Source of the DNA: Arthrobacter globiformis
GTDB lineage: Bacteria > Actinomycetota > Actinomycetes > Actinomycetales > Micrococcaceae
Assembly (NCBI RefSeq): GCF_030817195.1
Contig: NZ_JAUSYZ010000001.1
Span: forward strand, 1,488,001 to 1,552,000
Length of the DNA stretch: 64,000 nt
Reading direction: 5' to 3'
This document shows, one piece after another, positions 24,820-32,993 of the stretch. Position numbers and translations under genes: made by a program. Each line of letters starts with the position of its first letter. Within the stretch, counting starts at the first letter, position 1. The notes under the pieces were generated by a model. It did no database searches. It was not told where the DNA came from and was given only the letters and a program-made list of their open reading frames with translations.

Positions 24820-26253
24820 GTGAACACACCAACCGCCGGCACCGCCTCGCCGCCATCCGCCGTCGAAAATGAAGACGTGCACCAGACCAAACTGAGCGGC
24901 CGCCGCGCCGCCCTCCTCATCTCCACCCTGCTCCTCGGCGTGCTGTCCTTCCAGCTCAACGCCAGCATGGTCACCCCGGCGCTGCCGCAGATCGCCGCCA
25001 GCTTCGGTCTGGGCGCCGACGCGGCCGCCCCCGTGCAGTCCATGTTCTTCCTCGCCGGCGCCATCGCCGGGCCCGTGATCGGCAGGTGGAGCGACTTCAT
25101 CGGCCGGCGCACCGCCCTCCTGCTGGTGCTGGCCATCATGGGCGCCGGAACCATCCTGTGCATCGCCGCGCCGACGCTGCCGATCCTCATCACCGGCCGC
25201 TTCCTGCAGGGCGTGTCCAGCGCGGTCTTCGCACTCTCCTACATCGTGCTCAGCGAGAACCTGCAGCCGCGCGTCTTCGGCACCTCCGTGGGCATCATCG
25301 CTGCCATTAACGGCGGCATCGGGGGAGTGGACGGCTACGTCGGCGGCCTGATGTCCGAGACCCTCGGCTTCCGGTCCATCTTCGCCGTCGTGCTGGTGCT
25401 CACCGCCGTCGCCGCCGGCTGCATCCTCAGGACCGTCCCGAAGGGACGGCCGCACGGCGTCCGCGGCGCCATGGACTGGTGGGGGGCGGGCTCACTCTCG
25501 GTTTTCCTGGTGTTCATCACATACTTCGTCTCCGGCGGATCGGCCGCCGGCTGGACCGCCCCGGGCACGCTGGCCCTGCTGGCCGGAACCGTTGCCTCTT
25601 TCGCCGCCTTCTGGATGATCGAGAAACGGCGCAGCCACCCGCTCTTCGCCGTCCACCACCTGCGCTCCCGGCAGGTGTGGCCCGTCATCGCGACCACCGT
25701 GCTGACCCTCGCCGGCATCTTCGCCGTCATGAACTTCACCGTGGTGCTGCTCAGCCAGGATCACGACGCCGGGTTCGGGCTTTCCGCTTCTGTCTCCGCC
25801 CTGCTGTTCCTCACCCCGGCCGCGCTCATCGGCGTCTTTGCGGCGCCTTTGGCCGGGTGGCTGGCCGGCCGCCGCGGCTGGATCAAGACCCTCCGCGCCG
25901 GCACCGCGCTCAGCCTGGCCTGTGCCGTGGCCGCCGCCTTGTTTTCCGACAACCAGATCGCGGTGATGGTCGCCGTCGCGGCCCTCGGCATCTTCTACAA
26001 CGGCCTCTTCCTCACGGCGATCAACGGGCTCTCCGTCCTGCTCTCGCCCAAGGAAGCCCCCGCCGCTCTGCCGGGCATCAACGGTGCCTCTTTCGGCATC
26101 GGGGCGAGCCTCGGCGTCGTGATTGTGGCGCCGTTCGCCGCCCAGACCACCTCGGCCGGTTACGCCACCGCCCTCTGGATCTCGGTGGGCATCACGGCCG
26201 CGGCGTTCATCGTCAGCCTCTTCGTCGCCGCCCCCAAGGGCGAAACCCTCTAA
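24820..26253 (+). CDS. MFS transporter, probable nucleoside uptake
   Basis: 477 residues from GTG 24820, chosen because AAGGAG lies 6 bp upstream; an upstream in-frame start would run through the promoter. Twelve or more hydrophobic helices begin at LLISTLLLGVLSFQLNASMVTPALP. The MFS loop 2-3 motif reads GRWSDFIGRRTALL. The order transporter, nucleoside hydrolase, with ribokinase divergent, makes nucleosides the likely substrate. The ~45-residue N-terminal tail is polar and probably cytosolic. The family (multidrug or nucleoside) cannot be settled from motifs alone. Confidence 0.85.
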   Translation: MNTPTAGTASPPSAVENEDVHQTKLSGRRAALLISTLLLGVLSFQLNASMVTPALPQIAASFGLGADAAAPVQSMFFLAGAIAGPVIGRWSDFIGRRTALLLVLAIMGAGTILCIAAPTLPILITGRFLQGVSSAVFALSYIVLSENLQPRVFGTSVGIIAAINGGIGGVDGYVGGLMSETLGFRSIFAVVLVLTAVAAGCILRTVPKGRPHGVRGAMDWWGAGSLSVFLVFITYFVSGGSAAGWTAPGTLALLAGTVASFAAFWMIEKRRSHPLFAVHHLRSRQVWPVIATTVLTLAGIFAVMNFTVVLLSQDHDAGFGLSASVSALLFLTPAALIGVFAAPLAGWLAGRRGWIKTLRAGTALSLACAVAAALFSDNQIAVMVAVAALGIFYNGLFLTAINGLSVLLSPKEAPAALPGINGASFGIGASLGVVIVAPFAAQTTSAGYATALWISVGITAAAFIVSLFVAAPKGETL

Positions 26254-26284
26254 CTTCCCCCTATCTGAAAGAAGGACCACTCCC

Positions 26285-27301
26285 ATGACCAGCCACCCGT
26301 TCTACCTGGACTGCGACACCGGCATCGACGACGCCCTCGCCCTGGCCTACCTGCTCGCTTCGCCCCAGGCGGACGTGCGGGGGATCGGCGCCGTCAGCGG
26401 CAACGTCAGTGCCGCCGTCGGCGCCCGCAACACCCTGGACCTGCTCCAGCTCGCCGGGCACGCACATATTCCTGTTGCCCTCGGCGCGCACGATCCCCTT
26501 GCCGGTTCCTTTGGCGGGGGAGCGCCGTGGGTGCACGGCGCCAACGGCATCGGCGAGGTGTCGCTTTCGACGGCGGCTGCCGAACTTACGTCGGAGAGCG
26601 CAGCGGAGATGCTGGTGCGGCTCGCACACGAGCACCCCGGCACGCTGCGGGTCCTGGCCATCGGCCCGCTCACCAACATCGCCGAGGCCCTGCGGCTGGA
26701 GCCCGAGCTGCCTCAGTTGGTTTCGAAGATCACGATCATGGGCGGCGCGGCCCTCGCCCCGGGGAACCTCACGCCCGTGGCGGAGGCGAACATCGCCAAC
26801 GACCCCGAGGCCGCCGCCCTGGTGCTGTCCGCCGGCTGGAACGTGACCCTGGTGCCGCTGGACGTGACCATGACCAACGTGCTGGAGGAGAACCACCGGC
26901 AGGAACTGCTTGCCTCTTCCGGTTCTGTGCCGCGGGCGCTGGGGGAGATGCTGGGCTACTACTTCCGGTTCTACGAGGGAATCTTTGGCCGGGCCTGCTC
27001 CGCCATGCACGATCCCCTCGCCGCCGCGCTCGCGGTTGGTGCTGTGACCGCTGCCGTCGCCCCGATAGTGCATGTGGACGTCGACACCACTTCCGGGCCG
27101 GGCCGCGGGCAGACCGTCTGCGACCTCCGGGGACTGTACCTGGACTATCCCGAGCAGCCCGGTGCCCGCTGCCGGGTGGTGCTGTCGCTGGATGATGACT
27201 TCGCGCCGCATTTGGTGGAGACGCTGCTGTCGTTCGGGGCTCCAGCGGCTGCGGGTGATGCGGTGGGTGCGGCTGTGGCCTTGGGTGCGGCCGTCGTCTA
27301 G
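26285..27301 (+). CDS. iunH: Inosine/uridine-preferring nucleoside hydrolase
   Basis: 338 residues; ATG 26285 with GAAGGAC upstream, 31 bp after the MFS gene. The calcium-binding signature DCDTGIDDALAL is at about residues 9-20. The family's second region is seen as IGPLTNIAEAL and ITIMGGAA, and the aspartate/histidine end as SAMHDPLAAALAV. The enzyme hydrolyses the N-glycosidic bond of nucleosides to base and ribose, feeding ribokinase. Length is as expected; the C-terminal Ala/Gly/Val tail is a little extended. Confidence 0.92.
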   Translation: MTSHPFYLDCDTGIDDALALAYLLASPQADVRGIGAVSGNVSAAVGARNTLDLLQLAGHAHIPVALGAHDPLAGSFGGGAPWVHGANGIGEVSLSTAAAELTSESAAEMLVRLAHEHPGTLRVLAIGPLTNIAEALRLEPELPQLVSKITIMGGAALAPGNLTPVAEANIANDPEAAALVLSAGWNVTLVPLDVTMTNVLEENHRQELLASSGSVPRALGEMLGYYFRFYEGIFGRACSAMHDPLAAALAVGAVTAAVAPIVHVDVDTTSGPGRGQTVCDLRGLYLDYPEQPGARCRVVLSLDDDFAPHLVETLLSFGAPAAAGDAVGAAVALGAAVV

Positions 27302-27375
27302 CGTTGTGGATTCGATGGCTTGCGTGGAGATTACTGTCTGTCTGAGGAATCCGGCACACCGCTCGTGTATTTGTG

Positions 27376-27418
27376 GGCGCCAGAGCCGTTCCAGGAGATG
27401 AAAGACAGCTCTGGCGCC
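27376..27418 (+). terminator. Hairpin after nucleoside hydrolase gene
   Basis: Perfect 11-bp arms GGCGCCAGAGC (27376-27386) and GCTCTGGCGCC (27408-27418), 75 bp after the stop. There is no T run, so it is a hairpin-type terminator or mRNA end. Confidence 0.6.
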
Positions 27419-27488
27419 AGTGGGTCCAGCAGTCGTGGACCCTCAGCGCTGCCGCAGATGCTGCAGGCCGCTGAGGCCGGTGTTGGTC

Positions 27489-27971
27489 CTAGGAGAGAAC
27501 CTTGCACACGTCGATGATGCTGCCCGGGCCGGTAGTAGAGAATTCCGTGACAACGCTCCCCGCCGCGTCAAAGCTGAATGAGACATTGCCCGAGGTGAGG
27601 AAGATTCCGTCGCTGCGGGTCAGGATATTCCTTCCCCTCGCCTTGAAAGTGATGTTGTCTGCTTCGTCTGTTGTTATGAAGAAGACTCCGGTGATGACAA
27701 AGTCAGCGGTTTTCCCGGTCTTCTCGTTCGTTACGGTGGCCGTCTGGTTCGGGGCGGTGACGATCAGTCCGCCGCTGGGAAGAGTGATCTCCTTAGTCTT
27801 CCCAGTGATATCTGCCGTCACCTTGAAGTCGCACCCCGTCAGCTCTACGTCGTCGAAGCTGATGGTTGTGGGCGGTCCCGACGGCGCGGTGGAAGGCGGC
27901 GCGGCGACAGCCGGGGCGGCCAAAGCTGCAATGCTTGCGGCCAGTGCTGCGGAAGTTAGCCATTTTTTCAT
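27489..27971 (-). CDS. Small secreted protein of unknown function
   Basis: 160 residues from ATG 27971 (AAGGGG upstream; a TTG six bases earlier is less likely). A clear Sec signal peptide, MKKWLTSAALAASIAALAAPAVA, with cleavage expected after AVAA, then a Pro/Ser/Thr spacer and a ~125-residue domain of predicted beta-strands with two cysteines (GCDFKV and VCKVLS at the very end) that could form a disulfide. The GLIVTAPNQTATVTNEKTGK region suggests a beta-sandwich. It stands alone; no family recognised. Confidence 0.8.
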   Translation of the reverse strand: MKKWLTSAALAASIAALAAPAVAAPPSTAPSGPPTTISFDDVELTGCDFKVTADITGKTKEITLPSGGLIVTAPNQTATVTNEKTGKTADFVITGVFFITTDEADNITFKARGRNILTRSDGIFLTSGNVSFSFDAAGSVVTEFSTTGPGSIIDVCKVLS

Positions 27972-27977
27972 TTCCAA

Positions 27978-28690
27978 GCCCCTTTGCTCTTGTGTTGCTT
28001 CTTAGATCTCTTGGCCCCCTAGGCATCGACTGATCCACCAAGGCCTCCAAGTCTTTGAATGCCACCTTGGAGAAATCTTGGAAGAACCTTGGGGTAACCG
28101 GCTTGCCGCAACCGGCGCACCCCCGGTCTTAGGGGGAGTGCATGGCTTCCGCCATGGTGGTGACCTGCCCGGACGGGCGCGATTGCAGCTGGTTGACCTG
28201 CGGGAACGCTGCCTGCCCTGCCTGCTGCCCGAGCTGGGGCTGCGTGATCTCAAAGTGCTGGAAAACGTGCCGGTCCCGGTCGAGGGTCGGCGCGTCACAT
28301 TGAAGGTCCACAGCGCCTCCGGCGAATGCTGCACGGGAATCGCTCCCGCACCAATAGCCGTCAATGCTCGCTAAGCTACGGGCGACGCTCCCCTCAAAGA
28401 AGGGGTTTAGTCCATTGAAGAGTCACGTGACCACAGGTTTTTGACAGGGTAGCGCCGATAGAAAATAAGGCGCCGACGGGCCTGACGCAACCAGCGCACC
28501 TCGTCGACCTGCAGTCGGTCTGCTTGGGGGAACCAGTCCGTCATCCTGATCATCGGGTGACGTCCCGCATCGAGAGAGGCTGGCGAAGCCAGTCGGCTTC
28601 GGAGCACACGGACCGCGTAAGCCGATCCCGGTATTCCGGTCATTAATGCCTTCGGCATCGAGGCCGAGGGCATCTGCAGAAAGTCTGAAA
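27978..28690. other. Gene-poor stretch, probable degraded genes
   Basis: No intact gene. One minus-strand frame (about 28410-28600) reads MTDWFPQADRLQVDEVRW then LRQARRRLIFYRRYPV, which looks like a real but orphan protein end. A plus-strand frame (28078-28374) is protein-like in places only. I could not name either. Confidence 0.4.
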
Positions 28691-28692
28691 AA

Positions 28693-28776
28693 TGAAGCCA
28701 TCACTCCGCCGCGTCCTGACTCTGTTCGCGGCAATGCTGTTCGCCCTCGCAGCGGACGCGATCTCGCGGCAATGAA
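28693..28776 (+). pseudogene. Signal-peptide-only remnant
   Basis: A 27-codon frame, MKPSLRRVLTLFAAMLFALA then ADAISRQ stop. It reads like a Sec signal peptide cut off right at the cleavage region, so probably the stump of a lost secreted-protein gene. Confidence 0.4.
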
Positions 28777-28803
28777 TGGAATGGCCAGAACGGTGCCAAC
28801 CAG

Positions 28804-28877
28804 GCGATCCGGGAGTAAACGGCAACTCGGAGCGGTAAGCCGGGCTGCGCCCCCACCGTGCACGTTATGCCTCGCTT
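28804..28877 (-). pseudogene. Vestige of a GntR regulator N-terminus
   Basis: Nearly identical to the start of the intact GntR gene at 33687-33790: CGATCCGGGAGTA-ACGGCAA, then GTGCACGTTATGCCTCG. It encodes LPLRVAVYSRIA versus SPLRVAVYSRIA, with ~26 bp deleted between the two blocks. The DNA-binding domain is not continued. Confidence 0.75.
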
Positions 28878-29039
28878 AGTGGGTCTCTGGAGTTCCAGCC
28901 GACGCTCGCCACGGCGTTGCGAGATAGCTCGGCCAAGGCTTTGATGTGTTTTAGCGATGTGTATCTGCCGGTCCTCCTCCACGTGTTCGAGTCAAGCCAT
29001 GCTGGCAATTTCTTGGCTGGATTCGGTCGCTGGACCGGA

Positions 29040-29229
29040 TCCCGTTACTGGTGCCAACCTTGAGCATTCCAATCAGCAGCATCAGGAAATTGTCGACGCA
29101 ATTCTCCGTGGCGATGCGGATGGCGCCTACCAGGTTGCCCTCGATCATCTCCAGGGAACTGCCTCCCTGCCTCATGGATTCCTGGTCTCGCCGGAGGATT
29201 CCTCACCGGCAGCCTCCGGCGACTCCTGA
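29040..29229 (+). pseudogene. FadR-type (GntR/FCD) regulator C-terminal remnant
   Basis: The frame reads HSNQQHQEIVDAILRGDADG and then AYQVALDHLQGT. This is the last-helix signature of FCD ligand-binding domains (H-x-x-I-x-x-A-I-x-x-x-D-x-x-x-A). No N-terminal HTH or other FCD helices precede it; the upstream frame is unrelated. Confidence 0.7.
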
Positions 29230-29249
29230 CGTGCAGCGAAAGCGTGCCG

Positions 29250-30659
29250 TCAGGCCACCTTCCGAGGCCTGATGACCAGCCCGACGACGGCTGCCAGCGC
29301 CAGGGCGGAGAGGATGGTCGCCGACCAGAACCCGGCCCGTCCGCCGGTCAGGAAGTCGCCGGGGACAGCGAAGGCCGCGTAGGTTGAAGCCACGATGGCC
29401 AGTCCGACGGCGCCGCCAAGTTGCTGCATGGTCTGGAAAAGCCCGGAGGCGGACCCTGCGTGCTCGGGTTCGACGTTGCGAAGCGCGAGCGTCGTGAGCG
29501 GCATGAACGTCATGCCGGCTGAGATTCCCGTCAAGAGAAGGGCAACCATGACGATGGCGAAGGGGGTGTCCGGACTCAGTTGCGTGAGTGGCAGGAAGGC
29601 GACGACGCGAAGGGCGGCGCCGAGCATGACGAGGCGGACGGCCCCGAAGCGCTCGACCAGCCGCGGGACGATCCGCGACATCGCGAAGATGCTCAGGGGC
29701 ATCGGCAGGAACGCCAGCCCCGTCAACAGCGGTGTGAGGTGCAGATCGTTTTCGAGGTACTGGACCATGAGGAAGAACATCGCCAGCATCCCGCCGTAGG
29801 TGGCCGCCATCGCCGCCAGCGCGGCCACCCGGCTCGGGCTGCGGAGCAGCTGCGGGCGGAGCAGGGGGTGGGCCACTCTCCGCTCGGTGAAGGCGAGCAC
29901 GGTGATCAGCGCTGCGCCGACCACGAACCCGCCGATCGTGCGGGGACTGGACCAGCCGTCGTCGCCCGCCTGGATGAGAGCCCACACGATGGCGACGGCG
30001 CCGCCCGTTGCGGTCACTGCTCCGAGAATGTCGAAGCGCCCGGGTCTGCGGGGAGTTTCGGCGACGAGGCGCGGTACGGCAACGAGGACGACGACGCCGA
30101 TCGGCACGTTGATGAAGAGGGTCCACCGCCAGTTGGCCATGTCGGTGAGCAGGCCGCCAAGAATGAGCCCGAGCGCGCCGCCCATCGAGGCGACGGCGGA
30201 GAACAATGCAAGCGCCCGGTTCCGTGCGCCGTCGTCCCGTGCGCTCGTAGTGATGAGCGCGAGCACGCTCGGGGCGGCGAATGCGGCACCGAGGCCTTGC
30301 AGTGCGCGTGCGATGACGAGCAGAAGGGGTGAGGTGGCCAGGCCGCCGAGCAGCGAGAAGACCGTGAAGACTGCGACGCCCACCAGGAACGTCCGGCGAC
30401 GGCCGAAGACGTCTCCGATCCGTCCGCCGAGCAGCAGGAGGCCGCCGAAGGCTACGGCGTAGCCGTTCAAGACCCAGCTGAGCTGGGCCCGGGTGAAATG
30501 GAGGTCGGTGGCGATGTGGGGGAGCGAGACGTTAACGACTGTTGCGTCGAGGACAAGCATGAGTTGGGCCAGCATGACCAGCCAGAGGCCCATGCTGCCG
30601 GCGCGGCGGCCGGATGGCGCGATCCCGGCGGACGCACGTGTGGCGATTGTGGATGTCAT
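29250..30659 (-). CDS. MFS drug exporter, DHA2 (EmrB/QacA) family
   Basis: 469 residues from ATG 30659 with AGGAC upstream. About 14 membrane helices, beginning GLWLVMLAQLMLVLDATVVN (the DHA2 motif LDxTIVNVALP appears as LDATVVNVSLP). Loop 2-3 is GGRIGDVFGRRRTFLVG, and motif C-like Gly-rich helix 5 is ALGLILGGLLTD. A proton-driven antiporter exporting drugs or toxic metabolites. It is divergent from a TetR gene 115 bp away that very probably represses it. Confidence 0.9.
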   Translation of the reverse strand: MTSTIATRASAGIAPSGRRAGSMGLWLVMLAQLMLVLDATVVNVSLPHIATDLHFTRAQLSWVLNGYAVAFGGLLLLGGRIGDVFGRRRTFLVGVAVFTVFSLLGGLATSPLLLVIARALQGLGAAFAAPSVLALITTSARDDGARNRALALFSAVASMGGALGLILGGLLTDMANWRWTLFINVPIGVVVLVAVPRLVAETPRRPGRFDILGAVTATGGAVAIVWALIQAGDDGWSSPRTIGGFVVGAALITVLAFTERRVAHPLLRPQLLRSPSRVAALAAMAATYGGMLAMFFLMVQYLENDLHLTPLLTGLAFLPMPLSIFAMSRIVPRLVERFGAVRLVMLGAALRVVAFLPLTQLSPDTPFAIVMVALLLTGISAGMTFMPLTTLALRNVEPEHAGSASGLFQTMQQLGGAVGLAIVASTYAAFAVPGDFLTGGRAGFWSATILSALALAAVVGLVIRPRKVA

Positions 30660-30729
30660 GGGGTGGTGTCCTGTTCTAGCCGAAGGGCTGACGTACACTA
30701 AGAGGAGAGATGCTCCGCTTAGAACTATA

Positions 30730-30744
30730 CGGAGACACTCTCCG
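30730..30744. promoter_or_regulatory. TetR operator candidate, CGGAGA-CAC-TCTCCG
   Basis: A perfect 15-bp palindrome in the divergent MFS/tetR spacer. A related half-repeat, AAGCGGAG (minus strand), occurs twice: next to this site and again at about 30712-30720. Confidence 0.65.
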
Positions 30745-30774
30745 CTTTGCAACCATCTTTTGAGAGGTGTTTCT

Positions 30775-31323
30775 GTGCGCGCTGACGCTCAACGCAATCG
30801 CGACCGCATTGTGGAGGTTGCGCGTGCGCTTTTCCGCGCCAAAGGCTTCGATGCCGTCTCGATGGACGAGGTCGGCAAAGGGGCCGGGGTGGGCACCGGA
30901 ACGCTGTACCGGCACTTCCCGACCAAAGAGTCCCTGTACGACGCGGTTCTTGAGGCTTGGGCAGAGAAGGTCAATGAGGCAGTCGACAGGGCGCTCTCGC
31001 TCGATGCATCGGCGCGGGAGCAGCTGTTGACCTGGCTGAGCGACTACGCAGCGATGCTGACAGAACACAAGGGTGCAGCCGCGCGGATCACTGCTGCGCT
31101 GGGCGACCCTGAGTCTCCATTCGCGGCGAAATGCACGACTTACATCAACGCGAATCAGCGCGTGATTGAGGCGTTGGACTCGGCCCTGCGCCCCGGGGTC
31201 GAGGCAATCCAAATCAGTCGGCTTGTTGGCGGGGCGGCTGCAGTCGCAGACAACAGCGAGCTTCCCGCCGACGCAGTGGCATCGATGCTTGCGATCGTCG
31301 CTGACGGACTGCTCGCTCCCTGA
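30775..31323 (+). CDS. TetR/AcrR family repressor
   Basis: 182 residues from GTG 30775 (GAGAGG 7 bp upstream). The N-terminal HTH is typical: NRDRIVEVARALFRAKGFDAVSM then VGTGTLYRHFPTKESLYDAV. The C-terminal ligand domain resembles the TetR_C SbtR-like type. It is divergent from the DHA2 exporter, with a 15-bp palindrome between, the classic arrangement for a drug-responsive repressor. Confidence 0.9.
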   Translation: MRADAQRNRDRIVEVARALFRAKGFDAVSMDEVGKGAGVGTGTLYRHFPTKESLYDAVLEAWAEKVNEAVDRALSLDASAREQLLTWLSDYAAMLTEHKGAAARITAALGDPESPFAAKCTTYINANQRVIEALDSALRPGVEAIQISRLVGGAAAVADNSELPADAVASMLAIVADGLLAP

Positions 31324-31363
31324 CGGGTTCAGCGGGCGCATTCGAAGGCCGCGGGTCCGCCTT

Positions 31364-31394
31364 ATGCTGACGCCCGGACGTACTGCGTCAGCAT
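31364..31394 (+). terminator. Hairpin after tetR
   Basis: Perfect 10-bp arms ATGCTGACGC (31364-31373) and GCGTCAGCAT (31385-31394), 41 bp after the tetR stop; no T run. Confidence 0.55.
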
Positions 31395-31466
31395 GAGGAC
31401 CGGGTCAGAGGCGCGTGTCCGGCACCTTGGCACGGCTCGGACCCATGTGGCTGAGGCCGATCTGAC
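31374..31466 (-). pseudogene. Vestige of a GntR regulator C-terminal (UTRA) part
   Basis: About 90 bp closely match the 3' part of the intact GntR gene (33080-33175): GGACGTACTGCGTCAGCA, GAGGACCGGGTC, CTTGGCACGGCTCGG and TGGCTGAGGC. Point changes and a lost frame show it is dead. Confidence 0.75.
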
Positions 31467-31477
31467 CATCAACTACC

Positions 31478-31501
31478 GGGTTCGACAGGCTCAACCACCG
31501 G
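31478..31501. repeat. Dispersed repeat, TTCGACAGGCTCAACCA type (copy 2)
   Basis: GGGTTCGACAGGCTCAACCA followed by CCGG. It directly abuts the jetD-like fragment, exactly as a related copy (TCTCGACCGGCTCAACTGG) abuts the end of the intact jetD gene at 35079-35097. Confidence 0.7.
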
Positions 31502-31568
31502 TGCGAAGCCGCTCGAGGGCCCAGTCCCAGTTGACCAGCTCCTGCTCGCGCCCGTCGTCCGTCTTTTC
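31497..31568 (-). pseudogene. Wadjet deletion scar: jetC start joined to jetD end
   Basis: On the minus strand the frame reads EKTDDG followed by REQELVNWDWALERL, then RTGG and stop. EKTDDG matches the N-terminus of the intact JetC (EEKTDDGGTPP; 17 identical bases GAAAAGACGGACGACGG). EQELxNWDWALERL matches the C-terminus of the intact JetD. Downstream bases also follow the intact jetD locus into the repeat. This is best explained as a second Wadjet copy from which ~4.6 kb was deleted. Confidence 0.65.
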
Positions 31569-31596
31569 AGGCCGGCGGCGCCTAAGCCCTGGCCCA

Positions 31597-31667
31597 CCCC
31601 GAGTTTTTGTCCAGCTGTCGTCGTCTTGGCACGGTTCAAACCGCGACAGCCGTACAAAAACTCGGGG
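31597..31667. repeat. 71-bp structured repeat, copy 1
   Basis: CCCCGAGTTTTTGTCCAG, then 41 variable bases, then AAAAACTCGGGG. The outer arms pair; inside, CTGTCG pairs with CGACAG, and CGGTT with AACCG. A second copy of identical length and outer sequence is at 59977-60047. It may act as a terminator between the scar and the subtilase gene. Confidence 0.85.
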
Positions 31668-31721
31668 TAATCTTCCGGCAGACACTAGGTAGCTGCGGCG
31701 GATTGAAGCAAGATGCTCGGT

Positions 31722-32990
31722 ATGAAAAACGTCGTTATAGCCAGCCTCGCCTCAGCAGCCGTAGGTTTTGGCGCACTCACCGTAACTGTCCCGAGCAACG
31801 CGGCAACGGAGCCGCAGCAGATCTCTGGTCAGATCATCGTCAAGTTCCGCGACAGCGGCGCAGCGCTTGGCCTGCTGCGCCAGAATGGTCTCAGCGACGG
31901 CGTTGGCATCGGCAGCACTGGCGCCCACCTCATCAAGGTGCCGGCCGGCAAGGAATCTCAGCTCGTCGAATCCCTGAGCCGGAACCCGGCCGTTGAATAC
32001 GCCGAGCCGGACCAGCTGGTAACCGCCGCCGTCGACGGACCCGACCCGGACTACTTCCCCCGCCAGTACGCTCTGCACAACGAGGGTCAGTCATTCACTA
32101 ACACCAACGACACGGTTACTGTGGCCAGGGGCAAGGCCGACGCCGATGTGGACGCCGTCGAAGCATGGGAGGTCACTACCGGCGAGGGCATCAAGGTTGC
32201 CGTGCTCGACACCGGTGTCGCCACGGACAACGACGACATTGCAGCGAATGTCGCTCTGCACGCCAACTTCAGCACCGCGGCAACAGGCGAAGACAACTAC
32301 GGCCACGGCACCCACGTGGCCGGCATTATTGCCGCCACCAGGGACGCGGAGGGTGTGTCCGGTGTATGCCCGGATTGCTCCATTCTGGACGGCAAAGTCC
32401 TGAACGACAGCGGTTCCGGCTCCACATCATCGATTGTCAATGGCATCAACTGGGCCGTTGAAAACGGTGCCAATGTGATCAACATGAGCCTCGGACAGCG
32501 CGTTTCATCGCGGGCACTCGAGGCTGCCGTCAACAATGCGTGGAACAAAGGGGTGGTGATAGTAGCCGCGGCCGGCAATGCCGGTACCCAGGCGCCGATC
32601 TACCCGGGCGCTTACCCCAACGTCATTGCCGTCGCCGCGACCGACAACAACGATGCCAAAGCCTCCTTCTCAACCTATGGCAAGTGGGTGGATGTGGCAG
32701 CGCCCGGGGTCAATGTCTACTCCACCTTCCCGAAGCACCCCTTCGAGATCGGCCGGCAGAACGGCCGCGAGATGGGCTACGACATCGCCAGTGGTACCTC
32801 AATGGCCTCACCTGTCGTTGCAGGCGTTGCCGCGCTTGTCTGGAGCACACCTGCAGGCACTGAAAACAAGACAGTCCGCGCAAAAGTCCAATCCACCGCC
32901 GACTCCGCGGTTTCCGGCACTGGCTCCTACTGGGTGCATGGCCGTGTGAACGCGTGCAAGGCTGTGGCTGGTGACTGCGACCAGCCCTGA
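31722..32990 (+). CDS. Secreted subtilisin-like serine protease (S8)
   Basis: About 422 residues (ATG 31722; ATG 31713 is also in frame). Sec signal peptide MKNVVIASLASAAVGFGALT to about PSNAA. An I9-type propeptide follows (GQIIVKFRDSGAAL... PAVEYAEPDQLV). The catalytic triad is complete: Asp in AVLDTGVA (about 168), His in YGHGTHVAG (about 200), Ser in SGTSMASPVVAG (about 365), plus the oxyanion Asn in AAAGNAG. Four cysteines (CPDC and two in the C-terminal NACKAVAGDCDQP) could form disulfides. An extracellular broad protease; no partner gene nearby. Confidence 0.93.
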   Translation: MKNVVIASLASAAVGFGALTVTVPSNAATEPQQISGQIIVKFRDSGAALGLLRQNGLSDGVGIGSTGAHLIKVPAGKESQLVESLSRNPAVEYAEPDQLVTAAVDGPDPDYFPRQYALHNEGQSFTNTNDTVTVARGKADADVDAVEAWEVTTGEGIKVAVLDTGVATDNDDIAANVALHANFSTAATGEDNYGHGTHVAGIIAATRDAEGVSGVCPDCSILDGKVLNDSGSGSTSSIVNGINWAVENGANVINMSLGQRVSSRALEAAVNNAWNKGVVIVAAAGNAGTQAPIYPGAYPNVIAVAATDNNDAKASFSTYGKWVDVAAPGVNVYSTFPKHPFEIGRQNGREMGYDIASGTSMASPVVAGVAALVWSTPAGTENKTVRAKVQSTADSAVSGTGSYWVHGRVNACKAVAGDCDQP

Positions 32991-32993
32991 GGT

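Noticed and set aside
28693..28776. Functional small secreted peptide
   Set aside because: The 27 codons end right at the expected signal cleavage site, so nothing would be exported; a remnant is likelier.
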